DNA from: Arthrobacter globiformis
GTDB lineage: Bacteria > Actinomycetota > Actinomycetes > Actinomycetales > Micrococcaceae
Length of the DNA: 64,000 nucleotides
Reading direction: 5' to 3'
Assembly: GCF_003261175.1 (NCBI RefSeq)
Contig: NZ_QLNP01000034.1
Location: forward strand, 30,106-94,105
Numbering within the stretch: the stretch's first letter is position 1; each line of letters starts with the position of its first letter. The position numbers and the translations under genes are program-made. The notes beneath the pieces are model-generated. The model worked only from the letters and a program-made list of their open reading frames with translations, searched no databases and was not told the DNA's origin. Shown here piece after piece: positions 39,374 through 47,638 of this stretch.

Positions 39374-42184
39374 ATGGCTGACACTGCAATGAATTCAGAA
39401 ACAGATCTCGCCGCCGAACTCCGCGCCGACGTACGCCGAGTCTCCACCCTGCTGGGCGAATCCCTGGTCCGCCAGCACGGCCCCGAGCTCCTCGACCTGG
39501 TGGAGCAGGTGCGCCTGCTCACCAAGGAATCCAAGGAGGCCGCCCGCGGCGGAGCGGAGGCCACCGGCCCCTGGAGCGCGCACGACGTCGTGGCCCAGGT
39601 CCGCGAGCTGCTCGCCTCCCTGCCGCTCGAGCAGGCGACCGACCTGGTCCGGGCCTTCGCCTTCTACTTCCACCTCGCCAACGCCGCCGAACAGGTCCAC
39701 CGGGTCCGCGGGCTGCGCACCAGGCAGGAGAAGGACGGCTGGCTGGCCAAGGCCGTCGAGGACATCGCGGGGCAGGCCGGTCCAGCGGTGCTGCAGGAAG
39801 TGGTCAACGAGCTGGATGTGCGCCCGATCTTCACCGCGCACCCCACCGAGGCGTCCCGCCGCTCGGTGCTGGACAAGATCCGCAAGCTCTCGGACGTGCT
39901 GGCCCAGCCCACCGAGGAGGGCACCAGCGCCCGGCGCCGGCAGGACCGCCAGCTGTCCGAAATGATCGACCAGATGTGGCAGACGGACGAGCTGCGCCAG
40001 GTCCGGCCCACTCCCGTGGACGAGGCCCGCAACGCCATCTACTACCTCGACAGCATCCTGACCGATGCGCTGCCGGAGATGCTGACGGATTTCTCCGAAC
40101 TCCTCGACGAACACGGCGTCACACTGCCGGCCCAGAATGCTCCGATCCGCTTCGGCTCCTGGATCGGCGGTGACCGCGACGGCAACCCCAACGTCACCGC
40201 CGCCGTCACGCACGAGATCCTGCAGCTGCAGAACCAGCATGCGGTGCGGATCAGCATCGCCATGATCGACGAACTCATCTCCGTCCTGTCCAACTCCACC
40301 GCCCTCGCCGGCGCCGACCAGGCGCTCCTCGATTCGATCGACGCCGACCTCGCGAAGCTGCCCGGCCTGGACCGCCGCATCCTGGAACTCAATGCCCAGG
40401 AGCCCTACCGGCTGAAGCTGACCTGCATCAAGGCCAAGCTCATCAACACCGGCAAGCGGGTGGCCGCAGGGTCCAGGCACCAGCCGGGGCGTGACTACAC
40501 CTCCACCGAGGAGCTCATCGCCGAACTCGAACTGCTGGAACTGTCCCTGCGCAACCACTCGGCGTCCCTTGCCGCGGACGGCGCGCTGGCACGTGTCCGC
40601 CGCGCCATCGCCTCCTTCGGCCTCCACCTGGCCACCCTCGACATCCGCGAGCACGCCGACCACCACCACGACGCCGTCGGTCAGCTCATGGACCGCCTCG
40701 GCGGTCCCGGCATCCGCTATGCAGAACTGACCCGGGGCGAGCGCCTCGAGGTCCTGAGCGCCGAGCTCGCCTCCCGCCGTCCGCTCTCCGGCCACCCGAT
40801 TAAGCTCGACGGCGCCGCTGACGGCACGTACGACGTCTTCCGTGAGATCCGCCGCGCCCTGCGCACATACGGCCCGGACGTCATCGAGACCTACATCATC
40901 TCCATGACGCGCGGCGCCGACGATGTCCTGGCTGCCGCGGTGCTGGCGCGAGAGGCCGGCCTGGTCAGCATCTTCGGCGACGCCCCGTACGCCAAGATCG
41001 GCTTCGCGCCGCTGCTGGAGACCGTCGAGGAACTGCGCGCCTCGGCGGAGATCGTGGACCAGCTGCTGTCCGACCCGTCCTACCGTGAGCTGGTCCGGCT
41101 CCGCGGGGATGTCCAGGAGGTCATGCTCGGCTACTCGGACTCCAACAAGGAATCCGGCGTGATGACCAGCCAGTGGGAAATCCACAAGACCCAGCGGAAG
41201 CTGCGCGACATCGCTTCCAAGCACGGCGTCCGCGTGCGCCTGTTCCACGGCCGCGGTGGTTCCGTGGGCCGCGGCGGCGGACCCACCTACGACGCCATCA
41301 TGGCGCAGCCGAACGGCGTCCTCGAAGGCGAAATCAAGTTCACCGAACAGGGCGAGGTCATCTCGGACAAGTACTCCCTGCCGGAACTTGCCCGGGAAAA
41401 CCTGGAGCTGTCCCTCGCCGCCGTGCTGCAGGGATCGGCGCTGCACCGCACGCCGCGCACCTCGGACGACCAGCGCGAGCGGTTCGGGCATGTCATGGAG
41501 ACCATTTCCGACGCCGCGTTCGCCCGTTATCGCAGCCTCATCGACCACCCCGACCTGCCGGCCTACTTCCTGGCCTCGACGCCGGTGGAGCAGCTCGGTT
41601 CGCTGAACATTGGTTCCCGCCCGTCCAAGCGCCCGGATTCCGGAGCCGGGCTCGGCGGCCTGCGTGCCATCCCGTGGGTGTTCGGGTGGACCCAGTCACG
41701 GCAGATCGTGCCGGGCTGGTTCGGCGTCGGCTCCGGGCTGAAAGCGGCACGGGAAGCCGGGAACTCGGCCCAGCTCGTGGAGATGATGCACGGCTGGCAC
41801 TTCTTCCGCTCGGTGCTGTCCAACGTGGAGATGACCCTCGCCAAGACGGACATGGAGATCGCCGGATACTACGTTGACACCCTGGTCCCGGCGGAACTGC
41901 ACCATCTTTTCCGCACCATCCGCGAGGAGTATGAACTCACCGTCTCCGAGATCCAGAACCTCACCGGCGAAAACCTGCTGCTGGACGCCCAGCCCACACT
42001 CAAGCGGTCCCTGGAAATCCGCGACCAGTACCTCGACCCGATCAGCTACCTCCAGGTGGAACTGCTCCGCCGCGTGCGGGCGGAAGGTGCCAGCATGGCC
42101 GCGGGCGAGATCGACGAGCGCCTGCAGCGGGCCATGCTCATCACCGTCAACGGTGTGGCAGCAGGCCTCCGCAACACCGGGTAG
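39374..42184 (+). CDS. ppc: Phosphoenolpyruvate carboxylase
   Basis: A 936-residue anaplerotic enzyme carboxylating PEP to oxaloacetate. The catalytic His region [16 protein letters not shown] and the segment [20 protein letters not shown] are present. So are the mobile loop and active-site [18 protein letters not shown] and the allosteric C-terminus ending [13 protein letters not shown]. Length is near the bacterial norm. ATG 39374 is used; a GTG at 39335 keeps the frame but adds non-conserved residues. The gene stands alone. It complements the glyoxylate genes at the PEP-pyruvate-oxaloacetate node. Confidence 0.97.
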   Translation: MADTAMNSETDLAAELRADVRRVSTLLGESLVRQHGPELLDLVEQVRLLTKESKEAARGGAEATGPWSAHDVVAQVRELLASLPLEQATDLVRAFAFYFHLANAAEQVHRVRGLRTRQEKDGWLAKAVEDIAGQAGPAVLQEVVNELDVRPIFTAHPTEASRRSVLDKIRKLSDVLAQPTEEGTSARRRQDRQLSEMIDQMWQTDELRQVRPTPVDEARNAIYYLDSILTDALPEMLTDFSELLDEHGVTLPAQNAPIRFGSWIGGDRDGNPNVTAAVTHEILQLQNQHAVRISIAMIDELISVLSNSTALAGADQALLDSIDADLAKLPGLDRRILELNAQEPYRLKLTCIKAKLINTGKRVAAGSRHQPGRDYTSTEELIAELELLELSLRNHSASLAADGALARVRRAIASFGLHLATLDIREHADHHHDAVGQLMDRLGGPGIRYAELTRGERLEVLSAELASRRPLSGHPIKLDGAADGTYDVFREIRRALRTYGPDVIETYIISMTRGADDVLAAAVLAREAGLVSIFGDAPYAKIGFAPLLETVEELRASAEIVDQLLSDPSYRELVRLRGDVQEVMLGYSDSNKESGVMTSQWEIHKTQRKLRDIASKHGVRVRLFHGRGGSVGRGGGPTYDAIMAQPNGVLEGEIKFTEQGEVISDKYSLPELARENLELSLAAVLQGSALHRTPRTSDDQRERFGHVMETISDAAFARYRSLIDHPDLPAYFLASTPVEQLGSLNIGSRPSKRPDSGAGLGGLRAIPWVFGWTQSRQIVPGWFGVGSGLKAAREAGNSAQLVEMMHGWHFFRSVLSNVEMTLAKTDMEIAGYYVDTLVPAELHHLFRTIREEYELTVSEIQNLTGENLLLDAQPTLKRSLEIRDQYLDPISYLQVELLRRVRAEGASMAAGEIDERLQRAMLITVNGVAAGLRNTG

Positions 42185-42195
42185 CCCGGACGCCC

Positions 42196-42350
42196 TCTCT
42201 CCTTTCGCCGGTTTTCCCAAACGCTCTCTCACTTTTGACCGGTTTTTCCCGGACGCTCTCGCACCGAAAAAGTTCGGTGCGACAGCGTTTGCGTTTGGGC
42301 GGCAGCACGTGAGCCAGCGTCGATGGAATTGCTGCGGAAAGTGAGAGAGG
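42196..42350. repeat. Compound repeat region after ppc
   Basis: This gap of about 155 bases between ppc and the FecE-type gene holds CTCTCTCACTTT at 42224-42235 and its inverted partner AAAGTGAGAGAG at 42338-42349. Between them is a perfect 10-bp hairpin TCGCACCGAA/TTCGGTGCGA (42259-42268, 42273-42282). Direct repeats of CCGGTTTT-CCC and ACGCTCTC occur on the left side. It looks like a decayed or nested palindromic element; a terminator role for either flanking gene is possible. Confidence 0.7.
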
Positions 42351-42351
42351 G

Positions 42352-43110
42352 TCAGCTGCCGTAGTGCACCACGATGGTCCGGCGGGGCGTCGTGCTGGGG
42401 ACACCGTCGCCGTCGTCGGAATAGGCCACGGTGCTCACGCGCACACCATAGAGGGCTGAGAGTTCGGCGTCGGTCAGGAGTTCCGCCGCGTGTCCGGTCC
42501 GCACACCCGAGCGACCCAACAGGACCACCCGGTCGGCCAGGTGCAGGGCGTGGTCTGGATGGTGGGTGCTCAGGAGCAGGGCCATCCCGTCGGCCATCAG
42601 TTCCCGCAGCAGCGTCAGGACGCGTGCCTGGTTCTTGAGGTCCAGGCCGGTGGCGGGTTCGTCCAGCACTAGGATTGGCGAACCGGCGGCGATGGCCCGG
42701 GCGATCAGTATAAGCTGCTGCTCGCCTCCGCTGAGGGTGGGGAAACGCCGGTCCCGCAGCCCTGCAGCGCCCACCCGCTCCATCGCGTCCAGAGCTGCGT
42801 CGTGGTCGGATGGCCCGGGCGTCCGGAACACGCCAACGTGCCGCGCCCGCCCCATCAGGACCATGTCCAGCGCCCGGTAGGCAAAGGCGCTGCCGTGGGC
42901 CTGCGGGACGTAGCCGGCGCTCTCACTCCGCCGGACCGTTCCCTCCTGCGGGTCCAGCAACCCGGCGGCACAGCGCACCAGCGTGGTCTTGCCGCTGCCG
43001 TTGGGGCCCAAGACGGCGGTGGCGGTCCCCGGCGGCACCCGGAAGCTGACGCCGCGGAACACCCAGTCGCGGGGCGAGTAGCCGAAGCCCACGGCGTCGA
43101 GTTCAAGCAC
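42352..43110 (-). CDS. FecCDE-type ABC importer, ATPase
   Basis: A 252-residue ATPase of the siderophore/haem/vitamin B12/nickel importer family. Walker A is GPNGSGKTT, the signature LSGGEQQLILIARA, Walker B is PILVLDEPATGLD, and the switch is LSTHHPDHALHLAD. It ends the unit of binding protein, permease and ATPase; its GTG start overlaps the permease stop by eight bases. No IdeR-like box precedes the unit, so iron control is not indicated. It is the nearest transporter to the hydrogenase genes. Confidence 0.93.
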   Translation of the reverse strand: MLELDAVGFGYSPRDWVFRGVSFRVPPGTATAVLGPNGSGKTTLVRCAAGLLDPQEGTVRRSESAGYVPQAHGSAFAYRALDMVLMGRARHVGVFRTPGPSDHDAALDAMERVGAAGLRDRRFPTLSGGEQQLILIARAIAAGSPILVLDEPATGLDLKNQARVLTLLRELMADGMALLLSTHHPDHALHLADRVVLLGRSGVRTGHAAELLTDAELSALYGVRVSTVAYSDDGDGVPSTTPRRTIVVHYGS

Positions 43111-44170
43111 TGTCCCAGACCCTCTCCCGGTTCCGGCGCAGGAGCAGGAAGAACACGGGCGCGCCGATCAGGGCCGTGAGGACCCCGAGCGGGATCTCCC
43201 CGGCGGTGGCGGTGCGGGCGATGGTGTCCACCAAAACGATGTAGGCGCCGCCCAGCAGGAAGGACACCGGTAGAAGGACACGGTGGTCCGGCCCCACCCA
43301 CATCCGGGCAAGGTGCGGGATCACCAGGCCGACCCAGCTCACGGCGCCGCTGACCGCCACTGCGCCGGCCACAATCAGCGCCACCGCAACGAGCACCACC
43401 CACCGGAGCGGACGCGGGCGCACACCCAGGGCGGCCGCGTCCTCGTCGCCGAGGGACAGCACGTTGATCCGCCAGCGCAGGGCAACGAGGACGGCGGCCC
43501 CGCCAAGGACTGGGATCAGGGCCACCGCCACTTTGGCGAAGGTTGCCGTGGATACGCTGCCCAGCAGCCAGAAGACGATGGCGGGCAGCGTGGTGTTGGG
43601 GTCCGCAATGTAGGTCACCAGGGCCACCAGCGCCGAGAAGAACGATCCCGTGACCACGCCGCCGAGCACAATCATGAGCATCGGCGTCCCGGCGCGGCCC
43701 GAGGTGATCAGGAACAGGGTCCCGAGTGCCAGCAGCCCGCACACAAATGAGCCGCCCACCAGGAGGAGCGGACCCAGCCCGAGCAGCAGCGCCAGGGCAC
43801 CGCCGAAGGACGCGCCGGCGGACACACCGATGATCTCGGGGCTGACCAGGGGATTGCGGAAAATGGCCTGCAGCGCTGCGCCGCCGATCGCCAGGCCGCC
43901 GCCCACCAGCAACGCCAGCAGGACCCGGGGCAGCCGGACCAGCAGCACCACATTCTGTTCAGTGCCGCTGGCCTGGACCTGAACCGGCGCGAGTTGGGTG
44001 GCCAGGATCTGGACCACGTGGTCCAGCGGCACGCTGTACCGCCCCACCGCCAGTGCCAGCAGCGCCACGGCGGCAAGGAAGCAGGCAGTTAAGGCGATGG
44101 GAACGACGACGGCGGGTTCCCGCCGTCGCTCTCCCGCCTCCCGTTTCCCAAGCGTTTGTTCATCAAGCAT
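43103..44170 (-). CDS. FecCD-type ABC importer, permease
   Basis: A 355-residue permease of the FecCD/BtuC family with about ten helices. RLPRVLLALLVGGGLAIGGAALQAIFRNPLVSPEIIGVS is the family's N-terminal signature, with GGVVTGSFFSALVAL in the middle and VSWVGLVIPHLARMWVG followed by ARTATAGEIPLGVLTALIGAPVFFLLLRR at the end. The N-terminal cytosolic region is longer than usual. It overlaps the binding-protein gene by eight bases. Substrate may be a siderophore, haem, cobalamin or chelated nickel. Confidence 0.93.
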   Translation of the reverse strand: MLDEQTLGKREAGERRREPAVVVPIALTACFLAAVALLALAVGRYSVPLDHVVQILATQLAPVQVQASGTEQNVVLLVRLPRVLLALLVGGGLAIGGAALQAIFRNPLVSPEIIGVSAGASFGGALALLLGLGPLLLVGGSFVCGLLALGTLFLITSGRAGTPMLMIVLGGVVTGSFFSALVALVTYIADPNTTLPAIVFWLLGSVSTATFAKVAVALIPVLGGAAVLVALRWRINVLSLGDEDAAALGVRPRPLRWVVLVAVALIVAGAVAVSGAVSWVGLVIPHLARMWVGPDHRVLLPVSFLLGGAYIVLVDTIARTATAGEIPLGVLTALIGAPVFFLLLRRNRERVWDSA

Positions 44171-45296
44171 TGAACTGCCGGTAGTTGGCGGACTGCCCGT
44201 TCTCCGCGGTCCAGAGAATCTTGTCCAGTTCAGTCTTCGTGAGCTCGTGGTTGTACAGGAACCTGAAGTATTCGGAGGCCTTGCTCCGCACCGCCGACCT
44301 CTGCTGCGGGAAGGCGATGTCGCCCAACCAGTGCCACATCAGCGCCGACTCCTGCCCGGGCGGATCCCAGCGGTAGCCGCCCAGCGGAACTTTGTACACG
44401 CGCTTCGAGCGGACCGCGGCCACGTTCTGCCACACGGGGTCCGAGTAGATGTCCTGCGGCATGGCGGCGTCGAAGTTGCCCAGCAGGATGACCTCGGGGT
44501 CCCAGCGCAGGACCTGCTCGATGTCCACGCCCACCATCCCGGAACCGGTCAGCGGGTCCTTGCCGGTTGGCGGGTTGGAGCCGCCCACCAGCTTGATGTA
44601 GTAGTCGTTGTAGCTGTTGGCGCCGGCGACCTTGAGACCGCCGGTGAAGCGGTTGAAGTACAGGATGCTCGGCCCTTTGGAAGACCGCCCGGCCGCCAGG
44701 GACTTGACCTCGGCAAGCTCCCGGTCGCTCCGGGTCTTGAGCTCGGTGGCACGTTCGGGCTTGCCGAGCATGGCGGCGAACATGGTGACCCAGGCGTCCA
44801 CGTCCTCCTGAGTACCGGAGTTTTTCAGCCCCAGAACCTGAAGCCCCGCCTTCTCCAGGGGCTCGATGAGTGGCGCGTCCGACCATTGGACCACCACGTC
44901 CGGGTTGAGGGCCCGGATGCTCTCAGCGTTGGCGGTGAAGTCCTGGGTGGCGATGTCGTGCGGCAGGTCCAGGGCGGCGGGAAACATGGAGCCCATGATG
45001 CCGTCGCGCATGGCCACCCAGGACGCGTTGTGCATGGCCGCGAGATGGTCGGCGCTGCGGTCGACGGCGACCAGCAGGGACGCCGACGGCATCGGGATAG
45101 TCACCACCCGGGCCACCGGCCGGTCAAAGGACAGGGTCTTGCCGCGCTGGTCGGTGAGGCTGATGCTGTTGGTGCTGCCCGCAGGGGACGACGGCGGGGC
45201 GGTGCCGGATGCGCCGCATCCGGCCAGCAGGGCGGCGGAGCCGCCCGCAACGAACACCTGTAGGGCGGCGCGGCGGTTTAGGTCTGCAGCTGTCAT
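44163..45296 (-). CDS. FecB/FepB-type substrate-binding lipoprotein
   Basis: A 377-residue class-III binding protein. It begins with a twin-arginine type signal (NRRAALQVFVAGGSAALLAGC; Cys27 of the lipobox). The mature chain follows the Fe-siderophore/B12/Ni pattern: ARVVTIPMPSASLLVAVD, LNPDVVVQWSDAPLIEPLEKAGL and WDPEVILLGN. The C-terminal WHWLGDIAFPQ is like those of cobalt/nickel or molybdate-type binding proteins, but I cannot assign the ligand. It is the first gene of the three-gene importer and faces the DUF6390-like gene across about 200 bases. Confidence 0.92.
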   Translation of the reverse strand: MTAADLNRRAALQVFVAGGSAALLAGCGASGTAPPSSPAGSTNSISLTDQRGKTLSFDRPVARVVTIPMPSASLLVAVDRSADHLAAMHNASWVAMRDGIMGSMFPAALDLPHDIATQDFTANAESIRALNPDVVVQWSDAPLIEPLEKAGLQVLGLKNSGTQEDVDAWVTMFAAMLGKPERATELKTRSDRELAEVKSLAAGRSSKGPSILYFNRFTGGLKVAGANSYNDYYIKLVGGSNPPTGKDPLTGSGMVGVDIEQVLRWDPEVILLGNFDAAMPQDIYSDPVWQNVAAVRSKRVYKVPLGGYRWDPPGQESALMWHWLGDIAFPQQRSAVRSKASEYFRFLYNHELTKTELDKILWTAENGQSANYRQFNA

Positions 45297-45498
45297 CGTT
45301 GACTCCCTGCGCGTGGGTCTTCACAGCATCCGCTCCAGGGCCAGGGCTGTCAACGCTTTCTCCTGCGTTCGGCGACGTGCCGGTCCAGCTGCCCGGACCC
45401 GCCGGCCCGCGGCCGGTCCCTTGTCGGCGCCATGTCCTCTTGTCCGGGTCAGGGCCCGGTGTTACTTTCAGAGGACGCTCGCAGAAGGTGGCCACGGG

Positions 45499-46272
45499 AT
45501 GGTTATCGATGGTGCCCAGTTGTTCGTCCGCTATGCTTATCCGCCCAATTCACGGGGCAGTTGCGGCCCACCGGACAGCGACGCCCTGCTGCACTACGGG
45601 CAGTCCGGTGTCACGGACCAGGGGCTCCGCGAACTTGCCAAGGGCTTTGCCGGCGCGTGGCCCTACCTCGAACTGATCGCCGGATCGCATGGCATCGCCG
45701 ATCCGCTGGACGCCCGCGTGGTGGAGGCCTACTGGGTGGGCAACAGCCTCCTGGATACAGTCGGCATCACGAACCTGGGCAATTCCATGGAGGACAGGTT
45801 CCGGGCGCGCACCGGCCGGCAGTTCCCGCATCTGGTGGAAGGCGTGCTGGCGGGCGGGGTCCCGCACCACAGTTTCCACGTGTTCGAAATTTACCCGTGG
45901 CTGGGCCTGCTCCGCGATGAACGCCGGCACGCCACCGCGCTGAACGTGCTGGACAGGTGCCGGATCCGCTGGGGGCAGGTGCTCGCGATCTCCGGGGACG
46001 ACGCCGTGGTGCGGTCCCGGCCGCTGGTCTGGGACGGCACAGCCCTGGACGTCGGCGAACCCGTGGTGGAATCAGCCAAATTTGCCGTGAACGGGACCGG
46101 CTTCGTGGCCGGGCTGGCCGTAGGCGACGTCGTCTCACTGCACTGGGACTGGGTGTGCGACCGCCTCTCCACCCACCAGCTGCAGCAGCTCAAGCACTTT
46201 ACGGCGCGGCATCTCCGGATTGCCAACAGCGGCGTCGAACACCGCGGCGCAGCCATAGCGCTCGAACACTAG
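45499..46272 (+). CDS. DUF6390-like hydrogenase-associated protein
   Basis: A 257-residue protein I recognise as the DUF6390 type, recurrent next to actinobacterial hydrogenase genes. It opens DGAQLFVRYAYPPNSRGSCGPPDSDALL and contains AYWVGNSLLDTVGITNLGNSMEDRFRARTG, HHSFHVFEIYPWLGLL and, at the end, SLHWDWVCDRLSTHQLQQLKHFTARHLRIAN. No catalytic motif can be named. It is convergent with the hydrogenase operon and is the only gene on the opposite strand in the block, so it may be expressed separately. Start is ATG 45499 with GAAGGTGG upstream. Confidence 0.8.
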   Translation: MVIDGAQLFVRYAYPPNSRGSCGPPDSDALLHYGQSGVTDQGLRELAKGFAGAWPYLELIAGSHGIADPLDARVVEAYWVGNSLLDTVGITNLGNSMEDRFRARTGRQFPHLVEGVLAGGVPHHSFHVFEIYPWLGLLRDERRHATALNVLDRCRIRWGQVLAISGDDAVVRSRPLVWDGTALDVGEPVVESAKFAVNGTGFVAGLAVGDVVSLHWDWVCDRLSTHQLQQLKHFTARHLRIANSGVEHRGAAIALEH

Positions 46273-46273
46273 C

Positions 46274-46293
46274 GCCGGGCAGCAGCGCCCGGC
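46274..46293 (+). terminator. GC hairpin after the DUF6390-like gene
   Basis: GCCGGGC (46274-46280), a 6-base loop, and GCCCGGC (46287-46293) form a short hairpin starting two bases after the stop. No U-tract follows, so it may act only as a weak terminator or be incidental. Confidence 0.3.
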
Positions 46294-46340
46294 CACCAGC
46301 CCTGCGAGCAGCAAAAGCGGCACGCTACGGTGACTGTGGC

Positions 46341-46715
46341 CTACGGTGACTGCGGCGCGGCACCGTCGGAATGCTTGGGGGTCTTGACGGCCGTCGCATC
46401 GCGGGCGGACGACTCGCCGGTTGGCCGGCCGGCAGGCGAATCATCGGTTCCTGTGTGCTCGCGTCCCGGTTCGGTGCCCTCCTTCTTGATGACGTCCTCG
46501 CCCCTGCGGGTGGTGCTGACGCCGACGCCAGCCGGAGCGGGTGCCGCGTCTTCAGGGGTTTCGTCGGCTCCGGGCTGGGCGGGTTCCTTCAGCGGCGGTT
46601 CGCTGCCGAAGGCCCGGGCTGTCCCTGGGGCGGTGCCTTCTGCCGCGCCCTTTTCGGTTTCCTGGGCGGTGCCCGTTTCGTCGCCGGCGGGGTCAGGCTG
46701 GTTCGTGGGTGACAT
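46341..46715 (-). CDS. Small disordered protein at the end of the hydrogenase operon
   Basis: A 124-residue protein rich in Gly, Ala, Pro, Thr, Glu and Ser with no hydrophobic core, so probably intrinsically disordered. It overlaps the 3' end of hypC by 23 bases, suggesting co-transcription and coupled translation. Residues 65-85 hold a basic/acidic patch (TTRRGEDVIKKEGTEPGRE). No function can be assigned. The last codons and stop lie within a 16-bp tandem duplication. Confidence 0.6.
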   Translation of the reverse strand: MSPTNQPDPAGDETGTAQETEKGAAEGTAPGTARAFGSEPPLKEPAQPGADETPEDAAPAPAGVGVSTTRRGEDVIKKEGTEPGREHTGTDDSPAGRPTGESSARDATAVKTPKHSDGAAPQSP

Positions 46716-46998
46716 GCTGCTCTCCTTGTGGTGGTTGTGCCGGCTGGGATCCGGGTCCGGTGACCGCCGGGCGGCCCATCAGCTCCAGTCCGTCCATGGC
46801 CTGTTCCGCGCCCGCGGCGTCCACGCGTTCCAGCGCGAAGCCCATGTGGATCAGGACCCAGGTGCCGGGTTCCAGGGGGCCCTCATCCAGCAGCCCGATG
46901 TTGATCTTCCGCTGCACTCCGGCCACATCGACGAGTGCGAGCTGGCCGCCGTACCCCTCGAGGAGTTCAACGACCCTGCCGGGTATTCCAAGGCACAT
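46693..46998 (-). CDS. hypC: Hydrogenase maturation factor HypC
   Basis: A 101-residue HypC/HybG chaperone. The N-terminal MCLGIPGRVVEL carries the invariant Cys2, which binds the Fe(CN)2CO precursor with HypD and delivers it to the large subunit. GVQRKINIGLLDEGPLEPGTWVLIHMGFALERVD completes the OB-fold. The C-terminal 20 residues are polar and family-unusual. It follows the maturation protease by 14 bases and precedes a disordered small protein. HypD and HypE, its known partners, are not in the window. Confidence 0.95.
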   Translation of the reverse strand: MCLGIPGRVVELLEGYGGQLALVDVAGVQRKINIGLLDEGPLEPGTWVLIHMGFALERVDAAGAEQAMDGLELMGRPAVTGPGSQPAQPPQGEQHVTHEPA

Positions 46999-47012
46999 GT
47001 ACAGACACCGCC

Positions 47013-47522
47013 CTACTTCAAAGTGGAGAACCGGTTTGGAGTGGAAGAGTGCCGGCCGAGCAGGGACACGACGGCGGCGGCTGCCTCGGGCACCGCAGCG
47101 GCCACCGCTGGCGAGAGGCCGATGCCTTCGGTCAGGTCTGCGGGGACACAGCCCACCACGTACGTGGCCGGGAGGCTCCCGCCCATGGATCGAAGCCGGC
47201 CCAGCACGGCCGCCGGGTCCATGCCGTGGGGATCGAGCATGGCCCGGCCATCCACGTCAGCCGCGCTGACCTGGAGCACGCGGATGCTGCCCGGGGCCGA
47301 GTTCCCGTCCGCCGGGACCGTGTCCACGAGGACCAGGAGGTCGACGCCGGCGAGGAGATCGTAGGCCAGGTGCATGCCGCGGATGCCGTAGTCCACGACG
47401 CGGACGCCGGGGGCCAGCGGCTGCTGCGGATGGCCGGCGAGGTGCCGTGCCACCTCGGGGCCGAAGCCGTCGTCGTGCAGGAACAGGTTCCCGACGCCGG
47501 CCACGAGGACGCCGCCGGTCAC
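47013..47522 (-). CDS. Hydrogenase maturation protease (HyaD/HybD type)
   Basis: A 169-residue endopeptidase that trims the C-terminal extension of the large subunit after nickel insertion. The start is GTG 47522, overlapping the stop of the 39-aa gene upstream (GTGA). The family motif VAGVGNLFLHDDGFGPEVARHL is at the N-terminus, with Asp18 in the position of the first nickel ligand; DYGIRGMHLAYDLLAG and VLVDTVPADG give the second; the His of the third is in the LDPHGMDPAAVL region. It ends in a tail LGRHSSTPNRFSTLK. Confidence 0.93.
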   Translation of the reverse strand: MTGGVLVAGVGNLFLHDDGFGPEVARHLAGHPQQPLAPGVRVVDYGIRGMHLAYDLLAGVDLLVLVDTVPADGNSAPGSIRVLQVSAADVDGRAMLDPHGMDPAAVLGRLRSMGGSLPATYVVGCVPADLTEGIGLSPAVAAAVPEAAAAVVSLLGRHSSTPNRFSTLK

Positions 47523-47638
47523 ATCCGCCGCACTTTCATGTACCGCCGGATGTCCGGAACTGCCCGGATCCCGACGTAGATGCCCCAGAGGGCCATCGCT
47601 GCCAGCACTGAAACAGTGGCCATTCCTATTGCCTTCAT
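47519..47638 (-). CDS. 39-residue membrane microprotein (DUF6893-like)
   Basis: MKAIGMATVSVLAAMALWGI and then YVGIRAVPDIRRYMKVRRM: one transmembrane helix (about 5-25) and a basic tail, consistent with cytosolic side C-terminus. The start codon overlaps the upstream stop (ATGA at 47635-47638), and its own stop overlaps the protease start (GTGA at 47519-47522), so it is translated as part of the chain. I recognise it as the DUF6893 type seen beside actinobacterial hydrogenases. It could anchor the soluble enzyme to the membrane or quinone pool; this is inference. Confidence 0.75.
   Translation of the reverse strand: MKAIGMATVSVLAAMALWGIYVGIRAVPDIRRYMKVRRM

Noticed and set aside
39395-41548. 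A 717-codon open frame antisense to PEP carboxylase
   Set aside because: It is the complement of a strongly conserved gene, has low-complexity composition and no recognisable motif. Long antisense frames are expected in high-GC DNA.
44866-45498. N-terminal extension of the DUF6390-like gene into the opposite-strand binding-protein gene
   Set aside because: It would overlap a well-supported gene for over 400 bases. ATG 45499 has a ribosome-binding site and starts the conserved sequence.
45297-45498. IdeR/DtxR box or metal riboswitch before the FecBCD-type importer
   Set aside because: I looked for TTAGG/CCTAA symmetry and conserved riboswitch-like helices and found none.
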